Source: Bog-756 sp963704615 | GTDB taxonomy: Bacteria; Actinomycetota; Acidimicrobiia; Acidimicrobiales; RAAP-2 | Direction: 5' to 3' | Assembly: GCA_963704615.1 (NCBI GenBank) | Contig: OY969923.1 | Span: forward strand, 186,001 to 250,000 | Length of the DNA: 64,000 bases | Shown: positions 8,362 to 16,980 of the stretch, piece by piece | Layout of the letters: each line of letters begins with the position of its first letter | Position numbering within the stretch: the first letter of the stretch is position 1 | The notes under the pieces: model-generated | What the model saw: the letters and a program-made list of their open reading frames with translations, nothing else | Database searches by the model: none | What the model was told of the DNA's origin: nothing | Made by a program: the position numbers and the translations under genes

Positions 8362-10575
8362 TCAGCGAACCCGTCGGTGGGTAAGAGCCCGGGTCCGGGT
8401 GGATCGGGATCCCGAGCCGGTGTGTGGCTTGCCGGTGGGTACCGTCCCGGCCTGGGCTGCAGCCATGACCAGGGACGAGGAGCTCGAGAGCGCGGGCAGG
8501 TCCCCGATGCACGTTCCGCCATCGTTGTTGCTGTTGGTGCCGTCGGGACAGGTGGTGTCGTTGAAGATGGCACCGGACAGATCGGTGTCGGTGAAGTCGA
8601 CCCCGATGAGGTTGGCGAAGCTCAGGTTGGCGCCGGACAGGTTGGCGCCGGTGAAATCGTCGTTGGTCAAGGTGGCATAGTTGAAGAGCACCCCGGCGAG
8701 ATCGTCACCGGCGAAGCTGTCACCGGTCAGGGTGTCGTAGTTGAGGTCGGTGCTGGTCAGGTCGGTTCCGCCGAGATCGGCACCGGTGATGGTGGAGCCG
8801 GGCCCGATCAGGTAACCGTTGTCAAGGGCCCACCCCGTGGGCAGTGCCGCCGGGGTGCCGGTGATCCCGCCGGAGGTGATCCCGTTGAGGTTGGCCCCGG
8901 AAAGCTCGGCCCCGGAAAGATCGGCCCCGGTGAGGTTGGCGAAGCTCAGGTTGGCGCCGGAAAGGTTGGCGCCGGTGAAATCGTCGTTGGTCAAGGTGGC
9001 GTAGTTGAAGAGCACCCCGGCGAGATCGTCACCGGCGAAGCTGTCACCGGTCAGGGTGTCGTAGTTGAGGTCGGTGCTGGTCAGGTCGGTTCCGCCGAGA
9101 TCGGCACCGGTGATGGTGGAGCCGGGCCCGATCAGGTAACCGTTGTCAAGGGCCCACCCCGTGGGCAGTGCCGCCGGGGTGCCGGTGATCCCGCCGGAGG
9201 TGATCCCGTTGAGGTTGGCCCCGGAAAGCTCGGCCCCGGAAAGGTCGGCCCCGGTGAGGATGGCGAAGCTCAGGTCGGCCCCGTCGACGTCGGCACCGGT
9301 GAGGTCGGCCCCGGTGAAGTTGCCGTAGAGAACGGAGTCTCCGCTGAGATCGATCCCCGACAGCTCGCAGCCGGCCACATTGGTGTAGGGCGCAGGGAGG
9401 CAGGAACTGGCAAAGGGGGTGGCCGCCGATGGCGATCCTGTACCCGCCCAGTTGGAGGCCGTCACCGTGAACGAGTAATCGGTCCCATCGGCGAGGCCGG
9501 GAACGTTGCACGAGGTGGTGGTGGCCGTGCAGGTACCGCCCCCGGGACTCTCGGTCACCTGGTAGCCGGTGATTGCCCCGCCCCCGTCGTCAGCCGGCGG
9601 AGTCCAGCTCACCGTGGCCGATTCGTACCCCGGGGCGAATGTGAGATCGGTCGGCGCGCCGGGCACCGTGGCGGGAACCGCCGGGGCCGAAGCAACCGAC
9701 GGGGCTCCTGGGCCCGCTGAGTTGGTGGCCGTCACGGTGAAGGTGTAGGGGTCGCCGTTGGCCAGACCGGAGACGGCGCACGAGGTCGTCGTCGAGGCGC
9801 AGGTCGCACCTCCCGGGCTGGCGGTGACCAGATAGCCGGTCACCGGGCTGCCGCCGTCATTGGTGGGCGCGGTCCAGGTCACGACGGCAGAGGTGTCTCC
9901 CGGTGCGCCGGTGACACCCGTGGGCGCAGCCGGAACCGTCGCCGGGGTTGTCGATGCCGTACCAGCCGGTCCGGTGCCGTAGCGGTTGACGGCCACAACG
10001 AGGAACGTGGTGGAGGTCCCATTGGCCAAGCCGGTGACGACGCACGAGTTGCTCGACGTCACGCACCTCTGGCCCCCGGGGTCGGCCGTGACCCGGTAGC
10101 TGGTCACGACGCTGCCGCCATCGCTCGCCGACGTCCAGGCGACGGCGGCCGACGCGTTACCCGGTGTGGCCGTGACCACTGGCGGTGCACCGGGAAGACC
10201 GACGACAGCATCGACGGTGTGGGAGTAGCGGCCCCTCCCGAGTGCGTTGACCGCCCGCACCCGGAACTGGTAGGTCTTTCCGTTCTTCAGCGGCCACACC
10301 GTACAGGTGGTCGCGAGCGGGTGACAGTCGAGGGCGGCAACTCCGAGAGTTCCGCCCACGATGTAGCCGGTGATCGGGCTTCCCCCGTCGCTGGCGGGGG
10401 CCTGCCAGGAGATCACCAGCTGCCCGTTCCCCGATATCGCCGCCAAATTGGTCGGGGCCCCGGGAAGGAAGCTCGACGTCCGTGCTCCCGCGACCCCCTC
10501 GGTGGCCAGCGTGACCGTCGTCAGGCCGACGACAATGCACGCGCACATCACGATCCGAGTCGACACTCGCCCCAT
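8362..10575 (-). CDS. Secreted FN3 and pentapeptide-repeat protein
   Basis: A 737-residue exported protein. A signal peptide (basic MGRVSTR, then a hydrophobic core, cleavage likely after VAGA near 31) leads into four fibronectin type III domains at about 38-130, 130-215, 215-302 and 302-390, each with GSPITGY/GGSVVTSY-type strands and ending in a TF(T/R)V motif. From about 391 to 690 it is pentapeptide-repeat beta-helix (A(D/N)LSGA, TGADL, NLSFANL). Two 108-residue units are almost identical because of a 324-bp DNA duplication. The C-terminus is basic (RSTRTRALTHRRVR) with no LPxTG or membrane anchor. FN3 domains suggest binding to a surface or polysaccharide; the real ligand is unknown. Confidence 0.85.
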   Translation of the reverse strand: MGRVSTRIVMCACIVVGLTTVTLATEGVAGARTSSFLPGAPTNLAAISGNGQLVISWQAPASDGGSPITGYIVGGTLGVAALDCHPLATTCTVWPLKNGKTYQFRVRAVNALGRGRYSHTVDAVVGLPGAPPVVTATPGNASAAVAWTSASDGGSVVTSYRVTADPGGQRCVTSSNSCVVTGLANGTSTTFLVVAVNRYGTGPAGTASTTPATVPAAPTGVTGAPGDTSAVVTWTAPTNDGGSPVTGYLVTASPGGATCASTTTSCAVSGLANGDPYTFTVTATNSAGPGAPSVASAPAVPATVPGAPTDLTFAPGYESATVSWTPPADDGGGAITGYQVTESPGGGTCTATTTSCNVPGLADGTDYSFTVTASNWAGTGSPSAATPFASSCLPAPYTNVAGCELSGIDLSGDSVLYGNFTGADLTGADVDGADLSFAILTGADLSGAELSGANLNGITSGGITGTPAALPTGWALDNGYLIGPGSTITGADLGGTDLTSTDLNYDTLTGDSFAGDDLAGVLFNYATLTNDDFTGANLSGANLSFANLTGADLSGAELSGANLNGITSGGITGTPAALPTGWALDNGYLIGPGSTITGADLGGTDLTSTDLNYDTLTGDSFAGDDLAGVLFNYATLTNDDFTGANLSGANLSFANLIGVDFTDTDLSGAIFNDTTCPDGTNSNNDGGTCIGDLPALSSSSSLVMAAAQAGTVPTGKPHTGSGSRSTRTRALTHRRVR
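8617..9264. repeat. 324-bp direct tandem repeat, two copies
   Basis: Copy A is 8617-8940 and copy B is 8941-9264. By eye I count about four base differences between them, near 99% identity. The period of 324 bases is 108 codons, so the duplication keeps the frame of the pentapeptide-repeat region of the secreted protein. A degenerate further repeat continues after 9265. Such low divergence indicates a recent duplication or gene conversion. Confidence 0.95.
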
Positions 10576-10853
10576 TGTCTGTAGCCCCTTTCGTCATCGC
10601 AGGGGTGCTGTGCTCACACCATGCGACGCCCACTGCCCCTCTAGCCTGACTAACACCAACCGGAACCGCGAAGCAATATGCAAATGGTCTGGTTTCCGCG
10701 AATAACCTCGAACCGCCACGCAAAGTAGTTGGGCCGCCACCGAAAGAACGGATGCAGGCCGGTCTGTGCCTCGGTGGTCGCCCGTCGCAGTCACAACTCG
10801 AAACCTCGGCCGCGGTGTTAGCCTCCCTCGGACCGACGCCCGAAGGAGAGATC

Positions 10854-11819
10854 GTGACCCCTCAGGGCGACAGTCAGAGCCCCGCTCAGAGTCCCGCTCC
10901 CCAACACGCCGGCGGAGGGCTCGGTGGTGGCCGTCGTGAGCCGGTATTGCTGGGAATCACCACGCCGGTGGTGAGCATGCTGCCCGGTGCGCACGCCGGG
11001 TGGGAGGTGGATGCCTCCATCGAGGATGTGGTCGCCATCGCCGAGACCGCCGACCGGCTGGGCTACCACCACCTGACCTGCAGCGAGCACGTGATCGTCC
11101 CCACCGAGGTGGCCCTGGTCAGAGGGAGCCGCTACTGGGATCCACTGGCCACCTTTGGCTACCTGGCCGCGTTGACCACCCGGATCCGTTTCGCCACCAA
11201 TGTTCTCGTCCTCGGATATCACCACCCACTCGAGATCGCCAAGCGCTACGGCACCCTCGATCAGATCTCGAACGGCCGGCTGATCCTCGGACTCGGGGTC
11301 GGATCCCTGCACGAGGAGTTCGATCTTCTCGGCGTCCCCTTCCATGATCGGGGCCAGCGCGCCGATGATGCGCTCTCCGCCCTGCGGACCTCTCTGTCCA
11401 CGACAACCCCTGAGTACTCGGGCTCGTTCTACCGGTATGCGGGAGTGGCTCTGGACCCGTGCGCCTTGCAGCGGGCCGTCCCCCTGTGGATCGGTGGCCG
11501 CACTGCCCGCTCCCTGCGCCGTGCCGTCGAGCTCGGGGATGGCTGGGTGCCGTTCGGGATCAGGGCGGCCGACGTGGCCACCATGCTCGCCGCGGCTCGA
11601 GCCACGGCGGCGTGGGACGCCCGCACCCGCTCGCTCGAGGTGGTGCTGCGGAATGGCCGGCCGGCCGATCCCCTCGACGATCCCGACGGTGCCCGCTCGA
11701 TGGTCGACAAGCTGATCGGGGCCGGGGCCACCGGCATGCAGTTGACCTTCGTCCATCAGTCCCTCGCCCATTACCTCGAGCAGCTCGAGGCCATGGCCGG
11801 GCTTCTGGGGGCCCGATGA
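10854..11819 (+). CDS. LLM-class F420-dependent oxidoreductase
   Basis: Luciferase-like monooxygenase-fold enzyme, 321 residues, of the kind that in actinobacteria uses cofactor F420 (TIGR03619-like). Features are GYHHLTCSEHVI (the 'E/DH' strand), WDPLATFGYLAALTTRIRFATNVLVLGYHHPLE, and NGRLILGLGVGSLHEEFDLLG in the TIM-barrel core, followed by the usual VPLWIGGRTARSLRRAVELGDGW. An upstream in-frame extension exists, but GTG 10854 has AAGGAGAG five bases before it. A -10-like TAGCCT lies at 10819. Its stop overlaps the next gene's ATG (ATGA), so the two are translationally coupled. The substrate is unknown. Confidence 0.88.
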   Translation: MTPQGDSQSPAQSPAPQHAGGGLGGGRREPVLLGITTPVVSMLPGAHAGWEVDASIEDVVAIAETADRLGYHHLTCSEHVIVPTEVALVRGSRYWDPLATFGYLAALTTRIRFATNVLVLGYHHPLEIAKRYGTLDQISNGRLILGLGVGSLHEEFDLLGVPFHDRGQRADDALSALRTSLSTTTPEYSGSFYRYAGVALDPCALQRAVPLWIGGRTARSLRRAVELGDGWVPFGIRAADVATMLAAARATAAWDARTRSLEVVLRNGRPADPLDDPDGARSMVDKLIGAGATGMQLTFVHQSLAHYLEQLEAMAGLLGAR

Positions 11820-12559
11820 ACCGGGTCAAGGTCGGGTTCTTTTCGATCTCCCACCATTCCGAGACCGGCGACGACCGCTCCTACCTCCGGTGGCACCAAC
11901 TGGACCACATGCCCGAGCAGTACCTGCTCCCCGGGCTCGTGCTCGGCCAGCGTTGGGCGTCCACCCCGGCGTGCCGGGCGGTGCGGGTCGCCGAGGTCGG
12001 CGAGTGGTCGAAAGTCGAGCACGTCGTCTGCTACCTGATGGGGAACCCGGTCGACGAGACGATCGACGAGTTCCTCAACCTGGGGCGCCATCTCGCCGAA
12101 CTGGGTCGCTTCGACGTCGGCCTGCCCTCCCAGTACCGCGGAGCTCTCCGGCTGCTCGAGGCCCGGGCCGCCCCCCGCGTCCTGATAGCCGATGAGGTGG
12201 TGCCCTTCCGGCCCCACCGGGGGATCTACCTGATCGTCGAGGAGATCGCCGACCCCTCGGGACAGGACGCCTTCCTCCAGCGCTTGCACACAGAGATTCT
12301 CCCGGAGCTGGTGGCGGTGCCCGGCGTGGCCGGCGCATGGACCTTCTCGACCACGCCGGTCATCCGCAGGGCGATGTTCACCGACGGCAGCTTCCGGATG
12401 ACCCTCTGTTACCTCGACGACGATCCGGCCGCCGTCGGGGAGAGGCTGGCCCCACTGGTCGAGGGGATCTGGGCGGCTGCGCCTTCGGTGCCAAGGCTGG
12501 CCGCTCCCTTCGAGTCCTTGGTGTCTTGGGACTGGGAGCGATTCGGCCCCCCGGGCTGA
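11816..12559 (+). CDS. EthD-like ferredoxin-fold protein, function unknown
   Basis: A 247-residue soluble protein that I do not recognise with certainty. The N-terminal half has YLRWHQLDHMPEQYLLPGLV, which resembles the short EthD/dimeric alpha-beta barrel motif (YxxxHxxHmPe). The C-terminal half begins with a similar beta strand, GIYLIVEEIADPSGQDAFLQ, and continues to an ELVAVPGVAGAWTF strand. This suggests two ferredoxin-like domains in one chain, made as an internal duplication. EthD-type proteins assist oxidative degradation or act as small monooxygenases or isomerases. The start overlaps the stop of the LLM oxidoreductase, so it probably works in the same pathway. Confidence 0.6.
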   Translation: MNRVKVGFFSISHHSETGDDRSYLRWHQLDHMPEQYLLPGLVLGQRWASTPACRAVRVAEVGEWSKVEHVVCYLMGNPVDETIDEFLNLGRHLAELGRFDVGLPSQYRGALRLLEARAAPRVLIADEVVPFRPHRGIYLIVEEIADPSGQDAFLQRLHTEILPELVAVPGVAGAWTFSTTPVIRRAMFTDGSFRMTLCYLDDDPAAVGERLAPLVEGIWAAAPSVPRLAAPFESLVSWDWERFGPPG

Positions 12560-12620
12560 CCAACGGTAGTCTGCCCTCAGCGACGGGGCGTCGAGCCCCG
12601 GCGCCCGGGAGGCGATCGGA

Positions 12621-13991
12621 TTGGCAACTGGGGGAAGTGATCGGCTCCGGACGGGTCGGCCTTACGTGGTGGTGTCGGCCGACGCCCACGCTGCGCCCAC
12701 CGACCTCGACGAGTTCATCAGCTATGTCGATCCGGACCACCGTGAGGCGGTTTTGAGCTTCGGCGACCTCTCTTCGGTGGCCATTCCCATGTTCGGAGGC
12801 GTGGACCCCGGGGAGGTCGATGACTCGGATGCGGTCCGGGCGGTGGCCACCCGCCGGCTGGCCGGCATGGGTGTCGACACCGCCGCGGCCGCCGACTGGT
12901 TGACCAACTACAGCGCCGAGTGGGTCTTCGCTGCGGACGCCGATGGCCGCCGGCTGGCCGTGCTCGAAGATCAGGGCATCCACGCCGAGGTGGTGTTCCC
13001 CGGCCCGGTGCTGACTGGTGGCATATCCCCGGCCATGTATCTCGGTGGCCACTCCGACAAGAACCTCGATGTGGTGTGGCCCACGCTCCACGCCTACAAC
13101 CGCTGGCTGGCCGACTTCTGCGCCGCTGCACCGGGACGCCGGACGGGTTGCATCCCCATCGATCTCCACGACATGGACCGGGCCATCGAGGAGATCGCCT
13201 GGGCCCACGACCACGGGCTGTCCGGGGGAGTCATGCTGCCGGCCATGTCGCTGCGATCGGGACTCCCCGGTTACGCCGACGAGTACTACGAGCCTTTGTG
13301 GAGCGCGTGCGAGGATCACGGTCTGGTGATCAACCTGCATACCGGGGCCTCCGGCACCGCCACCGACGCCAAGCAGCTCTACGACGCCAAGCACGGCGGC
13401 TTCTTGGGTCTCTACGAAGTCTTCGTGTTCACCCGGCGTCCCCTGTGGTTCATGATCTTCGGCGGAGTGTTCGACCGCCATCCGAACCTCAAGGTCGTGG
13501 TCACCGAGAACGGTGTCCAATGGCTGCCCTCGCTGGTCCGCGACATGGAGTCGTTCTTCGACACCCACGGCGGGGCACCGGTCCGCTCGTACCTGCAGAT
13601 GCGCCCGGCGGACTACTTCGACCGGCACGTGTACCTGGGCGGGTCTTTGATGAAGCGCCAAGAGGCCGAGATGCGCGAGGAGATCGGGATCGACCGCTTG
13701 ATGTGGGGATCGGATTATCCCCACCTCGAAGGGGCCGCTCCGGTCCACCGGCAGATCCTGCGCCACGTCTTCGGGGGCATGCCCGAAGAGGACATCCGGC
13801 GGATGGTCGGGCTCAATGCCGCCGGTGTCTTCGGTTTCGACGTCGACCTGCTCCAGGAGGTCGCCGACCGGGTCGGGCCGACGGTGGCCGACCTGTCGAC
13901 CACCATCTCGCTGGACGAGATCCCCAAGACGTTCAGCTGGAGCCTCGCCCGACCGGTGCCTCTGGCCTCGGCGGCCGCCACGACGCCCTGA
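12621..13991 (+). CDS. Amidohydrolase-2 family metal-dependent hydrolase
   Basis: TIM-barrel amidohydrolase of 456 residues, in the group that includes decarboxylases and hydrolases of aromatic or ring-cleavage intermediates. Near the N-terminus the strand-1 motif is VVVSADAHAAP, the variant common in this subgroup. Downstream are LVINLHTGASG, GVFDRHPNLKVVVTENG and the strand-8 Asp in LMWGSDYPHLEG. The start is TTG 12621, supported by GGGAGG seven bases upstream; no better ATG or GTG keeps the strand-1 motif near the end. It follows the LLM/EthD pair by 61 bases, with a -10-like TAGTCT at 12567, so it may have its own promoter. Confidence 0.85.
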   Translation: MATGGSDRLRTGRPYVVVSADAHAAPTDLDEFISYVDPDHREAVLSFGDLSSVAIPMFGGVDPGEVDDSDAVRAVATRRLAGMGVDTAAAADWLTNYSAEWVFAADADGRRLAVLEDQGIHAEVVFPGPVLTGGISPAMYLGGHSDKNLDVVWPTLHAYNRWLADFCAAAPGRRTGCIPIDLHDMDRAIEEIAWAHDHGLSGGVMLPAMSLRSGLPGYADEYYEPLWSACEDHGLVINLHTGASGTATDAKQLYDAKHGGFLGLYEVFVFTRRPLWFMIFGGVFDRHPNLKVVVTENGVQWLPSLVRDMESFFDTHGGAPVRSYLQMRPADYFDRHVYLGGSLMKRQEAEMREEIGIDRLMWGSDYPHLEGAAPVHRQILRHVFGGMPEEDIRRMVGLNAAGVFGFDVDLLQEVADRVGPTVADLSTTISLDEIPKTFSWSLARPVPLASAAATTP

Positions 13992-14038
13992 GCGGCTCCT
14001 TTCGCCTGAGCGGTGGCATTCAGATCGGGCGGTGGCCC

Positions 14039-14539
14039 TCAGGTGGCACTGCCCTTCCGTTCATTCCGCTCGTGCAGCTTGCGCAACGACCTGGCCACGT
14101 GAGCCTCGATGAGTGAGTCGTTGTCCTTGGAGATGAACCGGTGGACCCGCTTCTCGAGCAGGGCCCGCATCACCGGGTTGAATGCCTCGTAGGTCTCCCG
14201 GAAATGGACTCGGGTGTTTCCGTCACCAAGGTCCTCGAGCCGGGTCCAACCCGAGGCCCACGACCACAAAGGTTTGCCGACGGCGTCGTAACGCCACGAA
14301 ACCGGCGGAACCGCCTCGGTGATCCACTCCCACGACTGCCCGCGGCCCTTGGACAGGAGATAGGGGGGAACGGGGAAGGTGCAGTGCCTGACGAGGCCGT
14401 TCCCATTCTCGTCCCCAGGATGATAGATCTCGATGCTCACCGTGTCCGTGTTGAACCCGGACCGCATGGGCGCCCAGAAGACACTCCACACCTCGTCGGG
14501 TGTCCCTTCGACGACGAAATCGAATCGGTGATCTTGCAC
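14039..14539 (-). CDS. SRPBCC (START/polyketide cyclase-like) protein
   Basis: Helix-grip protein of 166 residues that binds hydrophobic ligands in a deep cavity. It starts VQDHRFDFVVEGTPDEVWSV, the usual beta1-alpha1 of the SRPBCC fold, and ends with the long C-terminal helix rich in charged residues (SLIEAHVARSLRKLHE). An upstream in-frame GTG (14560) exists, but AGGAGG lies four bases before GTG 14539, so I chose that start. It is convergent with the amidohydrolase upstream and co-directional with the second amidohydrolase. It may be a lipid or aromatic carrier or cyclase; no active-site motif is diagnostic. Confidence 0.8.
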   Translation of the reverse strand: MQDHRFDFVVEGTPDEVWSVFWAPMRSGFNTDTVSIEIYHPGDENGNGLVRHCTFPVPPYLLSKGRGQSWEWITEAVPPVSWRYDAVGKPLWSWASGWTRLEDLGDGNTRVHFRETYEAFNPVMRALLEKRVHRFISKDNDSLIEAHVARSLRKLHERNERKGSAT

Positions 14540-14638
14540 GGCTCCTCCTGGATTCGTCACTGATGACTCTTCGATTCTGGCCGGTCTCCGCCGCCTACGG
14601 CGACAGTGCCGATGGCGGCGCCTTCTGCCTCTCGCCTT

Positions 14639-15469
14639 TCAGCTCACGGGTGAGTCGCCTCCCTGGCGGTTCAGGAGACGCTCGGCCGCACCCCCGAGGA
14701 ACTCGGCCATCGCCACGTCGTTCAGAGGCAGGGCCCGGGCCGCGGTCAGAGCCCGCTCCAGGGGAAGGAAGGGGTGGTCTGAGGCAAACAGAACCCGACC
14801 GAGGCCCCGACGCGATCCCATGAACGCGACCAGAGAAGGGTGCATGTACTTGGCCAGGTAGGCCGAGTTCGACAGGTAGAGGTTGGGCCATTTGAGCATG
14901 TACTCGATGAGCAGCTCTTCGTACGGGTGGCCCATATGGGCACCAATGACCACCAGATCGGGGAAATCGATCAGGACGTCCTCGAGCAGAACCGGGTCCT
15001 GACAGCGAGACCGGACCCGCGGACCCGGAATGCCGATGTTGATCGAAACAGGAATGGCGAGCTCTTCGCAGGCGGCGTAGATGGGGTAGTAGAGAGCGTG
15101 ATTGAGGGGATATTGGTGCACCAGGGGGGTCACCCTCACCACGTCGAGTGTCCCATCCGATACCCGAGTCCGGATGGCGGTGCTTTGGCGCTGTGGTTTC
15201 TCCGGCCGATCGACAGTGCCCGCCAAGGCAAAGCGGTCCCGGTGCTCGGCCACCAGTGCCAGCGTCTCCTCCTCCACCGAGGTGAGCGTTCCGGTGAGGA
15301 CGGCCCGGTCGACCCCGAGCCGGTCCATCTCGCCGAGCAGGTCGGAGGTGGTCATGCCGCCCCGTATCTCACTGCCGAAGAAGCCCTCGATGCCCCCATA
15401 CCCGCTCTGGGCCAAGAACTTCTCCGCCGCCTTGCTGGAGATGGCATTCACCCAGAGATCGATGACCAT
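14639..15469 (-). CDS. Amidohydrolase-family protein lacking the N-terminal HxH
   Basis: TIM-barrel amidohydrolase-2 relative, 276 residues. The strand-1 metal motif, usually DxHxH, reads IDLWVN, so both histidines are absent. Later elements remain: LVVIGAHMGHPYEELL and RVLFASDHPFLPLERAL with the strand-8 Asp. It may bind a single metal, use a different site, or have lost catalysis. ATG 15469 has AGGAG eight bases upstream. It lies 99 bases upstream of the SRPBCC gene on the same strand and likely forms an operon with it. Confidence 0.78.
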   Translation of the reverse strand: MVIDLWVNAISSKAAEKFLAQSGYGGIEGFFGSEIRGGMTTSDLLGEMDRLGVDRAVLTGTLTSVEEETLALVAEHRDRFALAGTVDRPEKPQRQSTAIRTRVSDGTLDVVRVTPLVHQYPLNHALYYPIYAACEELAIPVSINIGIPGPRVRSRCQDPVLLEDVLIDFPDLVVIGAHMGHPYEELLIEYMLKWPNLYLSNSAYLAKYMHPSLVAFMGSRRGLGRVLFASDHPFLPLERALTAARALPLNDVAMAEFLGGAAERLLNRQGGDSPVS

Positions 15470-15730
15470 GTGAGGCGCTCCTGGTCCTGGTCCGGCTCGA
15501 GGAGAGGGATCCTCCCGCTCCCCGAGCCCAGTTTCGGAATCCGCACACCTCGGCCGTGGAGGAAGCCGGCGCCGGATCGGTCGCTGGCGACTCTAGTGAT
15601 CCCGCGACGGCAACGCCCGGTGACGCCCCCGGCCTCGGGCGATTCCGACGCCACGCCGGTGGTGAGGCTAGTTTCGTCCTGGTGCCGCACCTGCGCCGTT
15701 CGGAGAATGTCATGACTGCGTGGTGGCGAC

Positions 15731-16354
15731 ATGGTTGACGGCGGGGTAACCGCCGTCTCGGCGCCTTTCTTCGACGTCGTGTTCCGACAGCGTGCCTCTC
15801 GTGAATTCACCGATGAAACGGTGGACGAGCAGCTCATCGACCTGTGCCTCCGTGCTGCGACCCACGCTCCCAGCGCCGAGAACCTGCAGCCTTGGCTCTT
15901 CGTCGTCGTCCGCGAGGCCCGACTTCGGGAGAGCATCGCGGACCTGACCCGACGAGCCTGGCGGGGCGGCGGGCGGGCACACTCGGAGGGACGTCTGTCG
16001 GACCACCTCTTGCGTGATGTCGCCCGCGGCGCCGAGGGCGGGATCGGCTCGGCCCCTGTCATCGTGGTGGTATGCGGTGACTCGGAGATCGGCATCGAAT
16101 CGACCCTTCCGTCGTCGGTCTACCCGGCTGTACAGAATCTCCTCTTGTCGGCGACGGCACTCGGTCTCGGCTCGGCCATGACCACACTGGCGACTCTGTT
16201 TGCCGACGAGCTTCAGCAACTCCTCGGGCTTCCTGCATCAGTCCTGCCGATGGCCGTGGTCCCCATTGGCTGGCCCGGCCGCCGCCTCGGAGCGCCTCGG
16301 AGGCTGCCGCTGAGCATGCGGGCCCACCGCGACAGTTATGGAGTTCCCTGGTGA
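15731..16354 (+). CDS. Nitroreductase-family flavoprotein
   Basis: FMN-dependent oxidoreductase of 207 residues. It opens with the nitroreductase signature RQRASREFTDETVDEQLIDL and has the FMN-contacting APSAENLQPWLFVVV segment. The later AVQNLLLSATALGLGSAMTT helix and a Gly/Pro strand (VPIGWPG) complete the fold. Members reduce nitro, quinone or enone groups, or act as dehalogenases; BluB-type and F420 variants also exist. The substrate is unknown. Its stop overlaps the GTG of the VOC gene, so the two are coupled. It is divergent from the amidohydrolase at 15469 across a 261-bp spacer in which I see no gene. Confidence 0.85.
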   Translation: MVDGGVTAVSAPFFDVVFRQRASREFTDETVDEQLIDLCLRAATHAPSAENLQPWLFVVVREARLRESIADLTRRAWRGGGRAHSEGRLSDHLLRDVARGAEGGIGSAPVIVVVCGDSEIGIESTLPSSVYPAVQNLLLSATALGLGSAMTTLATLFADELQQLLGLPASVLPMAVVPIGWPGRRLGAPRRLPLSMRAHRDSYGVPW

Positions 16355-16797
16355 GCCCACCGGCAGGAGGCAACGAGACACGCCCGGGTGTCTCGTTCAA
16401 CTGGATCGGCCTCGCCGTGACCGACCTCGCCCGCAGCCGCCGCTTCTACGAGGAGCTCCTGGGGTTCACCTACGAGCGTGAGCTGACCCCACCTGACGAA
16501 GGCACTTCTCGTCTGTGCCGGGTGGAATCACCGGCCAACCTCACCGCCGTCTACCTGAAGCTGGACGGGTTCGTGCTCGAGCTCTTGCATTTCGATCGAC
16601 AGGGCAACCCACCGGGACGGACCCATCCCATGAACGAGCCCGGCTTGACCCACCTGTCAGTGAACGTCTCCGACCTTCGGTCGCTGCTGGCTCGGGTCCC
16701 CGAGTACGGAGGCGAGGTCCTGGCCGACACCGATCTCAGTGTGGCCATCTGCATCCGCGATCCGGACGGCCAGCTCATCGAGCTCTTGGCTGGATAG
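16351..16797 (+). CDS. VOC-superfamily (glyoxalase-like) protein
   Basis: Vicinal oxygen chelate protein of 148 residues with two beta-alpha-beta-beta-beta modules. FNWIGLAVTDLARSRRFYEE begins the first; LTHLSVNVSDLRSLLARV and QLIELL end the second. The second module has the metal-type His and the terminal Glu. The first ligand position, usually His, is Gly (WIGLAV), so metal binding may be incomplete. Such proteins include dioxygenases, glyoxalase I, epimerases and resistance proteins. GTG 16351 overlaps the nitroreductase stop by four bases. Confidence 0.85.
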   Translation: MSPPAGGNETRPGVSFNWIGLAVTDLARSRRFYEELLGFTYERELTPPDEGTSRLCRVESPANLTAVYLKLDGFVLELLHFDRQGNPPGRTHPMNEPGLTHLSVNVSDLRSLLARVPEYGGEVLADTDLSVAICIRDPDGQLIELLAG

Positions 16798-16867
16798 ATC
16801 GTCCGGCCTCCACGCAGAACGACCCGTCGTCGCCAGTCGCATCCCCTGCCCAGCACGGCGTCTTGAT

Positions 16868-16969
16868 TACCCTGAGAGCGCACAGGTTTGGGGACTTTCT
16901 GATCGCCGGAAACCAGGAGAGCAGGCACGGCCATGGGAACCCAGGTGTTCCACAAAGTCCCCAGAAAGG
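16868..16969 (+). promoter_or_regulatory. Leader of the membrane/MoxR operon with long-range stem
   Basis: A -10-like TACCCT is at 16868-16873. Downstream, TGGGGACTTT (16889-16898) is perfectly complementary to AAAGTCCCCA (16954-16963). The right arm touches AGAAAGG (16963-16969), the best ribosome binding site for the GTG at 16981. If transcription starts near 16880, this pairing would fold the leader and could mask ribosome access. This is inferred from base pairing only. Confidence 0.4.
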
Positions 16970-16980
16970 CTGACTGAGCC

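Noticed and set aside
8600..9350. Regular short repeats suggesting a CRISPR array
   Set aside because: The repeats are 15-base coding units of pentapeptide motifs with no unique spacers and no cas genes nearby.
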